A stretch of 34,646 nt of DNA from NCBI GenBank assembly GCA_026390585.1, contig JAPLFP010000149.1, positions 1-34,646 on the forward strand. Reading direction: 5' to 3'. Position numbers and translations under genes: made by a program. Positions 32,918 through 34,646 of the stretch are shown one piece after another. The number at the start of each line of letters is the position of its first letter. The first letter of the stretch is position 1. The notes under the pieces were generated by a model that was given only the letters and a program-made list of their open reading frames with translations, was not told the DNA's origin and searched no databases. Source of the stretch: Ignavibacteriales bacterium. GTDB taxonomy: Bacteria; Bacteroidota; Ignavibacteria; UBA10030.

Positions 32918-34207
32918 TTATCCTCTCTTCTCGACCGGCACGAAGTTGCGCTCACCAGAGCCAAGATAGACCTGCCGCGGGCGTGCGATCTTCTGATCCG
33001 GATCAAGGAGCAGTTCCTGCCACTGAGCGAGCCAACCAGACATGCGCGGAATCGCAAACAGCACTGTGAACACCTCTGACGGGAAACCAAGCGCCTCGTA
33101 GATAATCCCTGAATAGAAATCGACGTTTGGATAGAGCTTTCGCTTCACAAAATACTCATCCTGAAGTGCGATACGCTCGAGTTCAATGGCAATTTCGAGG
33201 AGTGGATTCTTGCCCGTCACCTCAAAGACGCTTTCCGCAGTCGTTTTGATAATCTTCGCGCGCGGATCGTAGTTCTTATAGACCCTGTGTCCAAATCCCA
33301 TTAATCGTCCGCCCTCGCCCGATTTTATCTTTTTGACAAAATCAGCGACCTTGTCTTTCGAGCCGATTTCGCGAAGCATGCGGAGCACTTGTTCGTTGGC
33401 CCCTCCGTGCAGCGGGCCGTACAATGCAGCTGCGGCTCCTGCGGCGGACACAAATGGATCGGCCTGCGAACTCCCGATGCTTCTCATGACGTTGGCGCTG
33501 CAGTTCTGTTCGTGGTCTGCGTGCAAAATGAACAGAATATCGAGAGCCCGTTCCAGCACAGGATTCACTTTGTACTTCGGCTCTGTCATCTTGAAAAGCA
33601 TACTGAGAAAATTTCCCGGGTAACTGAGATCGTTATCCGGATAAACGTAGGGTTGGCCAAGATGATGCCGAAACGCGAACGCGGCAATGGTTGGCACCTT
33701 TCCTATCAACCTGTATATCTGCATCTGGCGCGACTCTGCCGAGAAGATATTCTTCGAATCGGGATAAAATGTCGACATCGCCGCCAATGTGCTGACCAGC
33801 ATCCCCATCGGATGAGCGTCGTAGTTGAAGCCATCCATGAACTTCTTGATGTTCTCATGAATCAACGTGTGGTGCGTTATGCTGTAGGTCCAGTTCTCCA
33901 ACTGCACCTTTGTGGGTAATTCACCATGAAGAAGCAGATACGCGACTTCAAGATAGCTGCATTTCTCAGCGAGCTGATCGATAGGGTAGCCACGGTAGCG
34001 GAGTATCCCTTTGTCGCCGTCAATGTAGGTAATTCTGCTAACGCAGGAAGCGGTGTTCATGAAGGCCGGATCGTACGTCATCATTCCAAAATCATCGTCC
34101 TTGACCTTGATCTGTCGCAGGTCGGTCGCCTTGATGGTGTCGTTCGTGATAGGCACCGAGAACTCCTTGTTGGTGCGACTATCTTTTATCAGAAGCTGAT
34201 CAGACAT
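32918..34207 (-). CDS. gltA: Citrate synthase (type II)
   Basis: This enzyme condenses acetyl-CoA with oxaloacetate to citrate. The 429-residue length and N-terminal part are typical of the type II hexameric enzymes of Gram-negative bacteria. Conserved features are FMNTASCVSRITYIDGDKGILRYRGYPI, the HADHEQNCS histidine, LYGPLHGGANE with a substrate-binding histidine, GFGHRVYKNYDPRA, and NVDFYSGIIYEALGF carrying the catalytic aspartate. AGGAGG sits 9 nt before ATG 34207. It is followed by its own terminator and therefore is not part of the hyp operon. Confidence 0.97.
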   Translation of the reverse strand: MSDQLLIKDSRTNKEFSVPITNDTIKATDLRQIKVKDDDFGMMTYDPAFMNTASCVSRITYIDGDKGILRYRGYPIDQLAEKCSYLEVAYLLLHGELPTKVQLENWTYSITHHTLIHENIKKFMDGFNYDAHPMGMLVSTLAAMSTFYPDSKNIFSAESRQMQIYRLIGKVPTIAAFAFRHHLGQPYVYPDNDLSYPGNFLSMLFKMTEPKYKVNPVLERALDILFILHADHEQNCSANVMRSIGSSQADPFVSAAGAAAALYGPLHGGANEQVLRMLREIGSKDKVADFVKKIKSGEGGRLMGFGHRVYKNYDPRAKIIKTTAESVFEVTGKNPLLEIAIELERIALQDEYFVKRKLYPNVDFYSGIIYEALGFPSEVFTVLFAIPRMSGWLAQWQELLLDPDQKIARPRQVYLGSGERNFVPVEKRG

Positions 34208-34646
34208 AGCGTGTTTCCTCCTCGTACGATTGTGAAGTTAGAACTTGCCGATTGTATTCTGATGCAGAGAGTTTGTGGTGTTTTCTTTTTCAGTCCTAGC
34301 GAACGACCGATCTTCAACCTCGACGGAAACCTTGAAGAGATTTGTCACATTTGACATGAAGCAAATACCATGTGCCAAGGTAGTAGGAACGACCTTCGAA
34401 TTTGTTCAATAATCGTGCCATTGGATCCATCGATGAAAGACTCAACAGAAACAGGGTGTAGAGAACATCTGCTATGAAGTCGTTCTCAATGATGATAGAA
34501 TGACCAGCATCATTCCCATTAATAGAAAAACGAGGAGGGGGGGGGCTAGATGGGGCATGCCGTGGGTCGAACGAAATGGGGAAGCCTGAGACGGCATTGA
34601 GTGCCGACCCAGGTTTCCCCAACCTATACCGAGTTTCAAGTCGATG
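34208..34646. other. Region upstream of gltA with a long hairpin and a G-tract
   Basis: No gene is supported in these 439 nt; the 102-codon minus-strand frame (34314-34622) is low-complexity and looks like chance. It should contain the gltA promoter. A TACAAT (34251-34256, minus strand) is a weak -10 candidate without a clear -35. A nine-G run lies at 34537-34545, and a strong two-part hairpin lies at 34578-34620. Confidence 0.5.
34578..34620 (-). terminator. Two-part stem-loop, possible terminator of an upstream gene outside the window
   Basis: An outer stem pairs GGGGAAGCCTG (34578-34588) with CAGGTTTCCCC (34610-34620), 11 bp with one G-T. An inner stem pairs CGGCA (34592-34596) with TGCCG (34602-34606). 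On the minus strand it is followed only by ATTTCGTT, a poor T-run, so termination is uncertain. It could also be a repeat or structured leader. Confidence 0.35.

Noticed and set aside
34314-34622. 102-codon minus-strand frame upstream of gltA
   Set aside because: It contains a proline run from the G-tract, spans the hairpin, and shows no family resemblance.

Overview
The window looks like a chromosomal fragment of an anaerobic or facultative Gram-negative bacterium. Outer-membrane proteins, an Mla-type lipid transport set and a LolA-like protein indicate two membranes. A complete set of hyp gene names, corrinoid-activation and ferredoxin-type proteins indicate anaerobic metabolism. Moderate GC, patchy Shine-Dalgarno use and gene content fit the Bacteroidota/Chlorobi-Ignavibacteria neighbourhood. 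That placement is inferred from gene content only and is low confidence. I saw no tRNA, rRNA, CRISPR array or insertion sequence.

Left part (1-19.5 kb), all on the minus strand and so read right to left. First comes a URO-D-family methyltransferase-like gene (18357-19505). It is followed by a multi-[4Fe-4S] protein (17009-18292) and a small Cys-rich ORF. A tight rhamnose run follows: a TMP-kinase-like P-loop protein, rhaB, rhaA, a second URO-D-like gene, a GH78 alpha-L-rhamnosidase and an APC permease. Next are a RACo-like corrinoid activation protein and an Mla transport set (permease, ATPase, MCE protein). The run closes with an MFS transporter, hypE and two tandem membrane-anchored GcvH-like proteins that lack the lipoyl lysine. 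RACo-like, URO-D-like and Fe-S proteins around rhamnose genes suggest cobalamin-dependent demethylation of O-methylated rhamnosides, as an untested hypothesis.

Middle part (19.5-27.3 kb). An inverted-repeat element and an outer-membrane barrel protein precede a hypD whose N-terminus appears deleted. Divergent from it, on the plus strand, is an operon of a TetR regulator, an outer-membrane barrel protein, a LolD-like ATPase, two FtsX-type permeases and a LolA-like protein. A good promoter with an overlapping palindromic operator sits in front of it. This looks like a self-regulated lipoprotein or hydrophobic-molecule export system.

Right part (27.3-34.6 kb), minus strand: gltA with its own terminator, then a promoter, a fragment of a hydrogenase maturation protease, and the operon hypA-hypB-radical SAM-hypF-hypC-like-hypC. 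No hydrogenase structural gene is present. The most interesting points are the PflX-type radical SAM gene embedded by overlaps inside the hyp operon, the Cys-less second HypC, the two N-terminally deleted hydrogenase maturation genes, and the corrinoid/rhamnose association.
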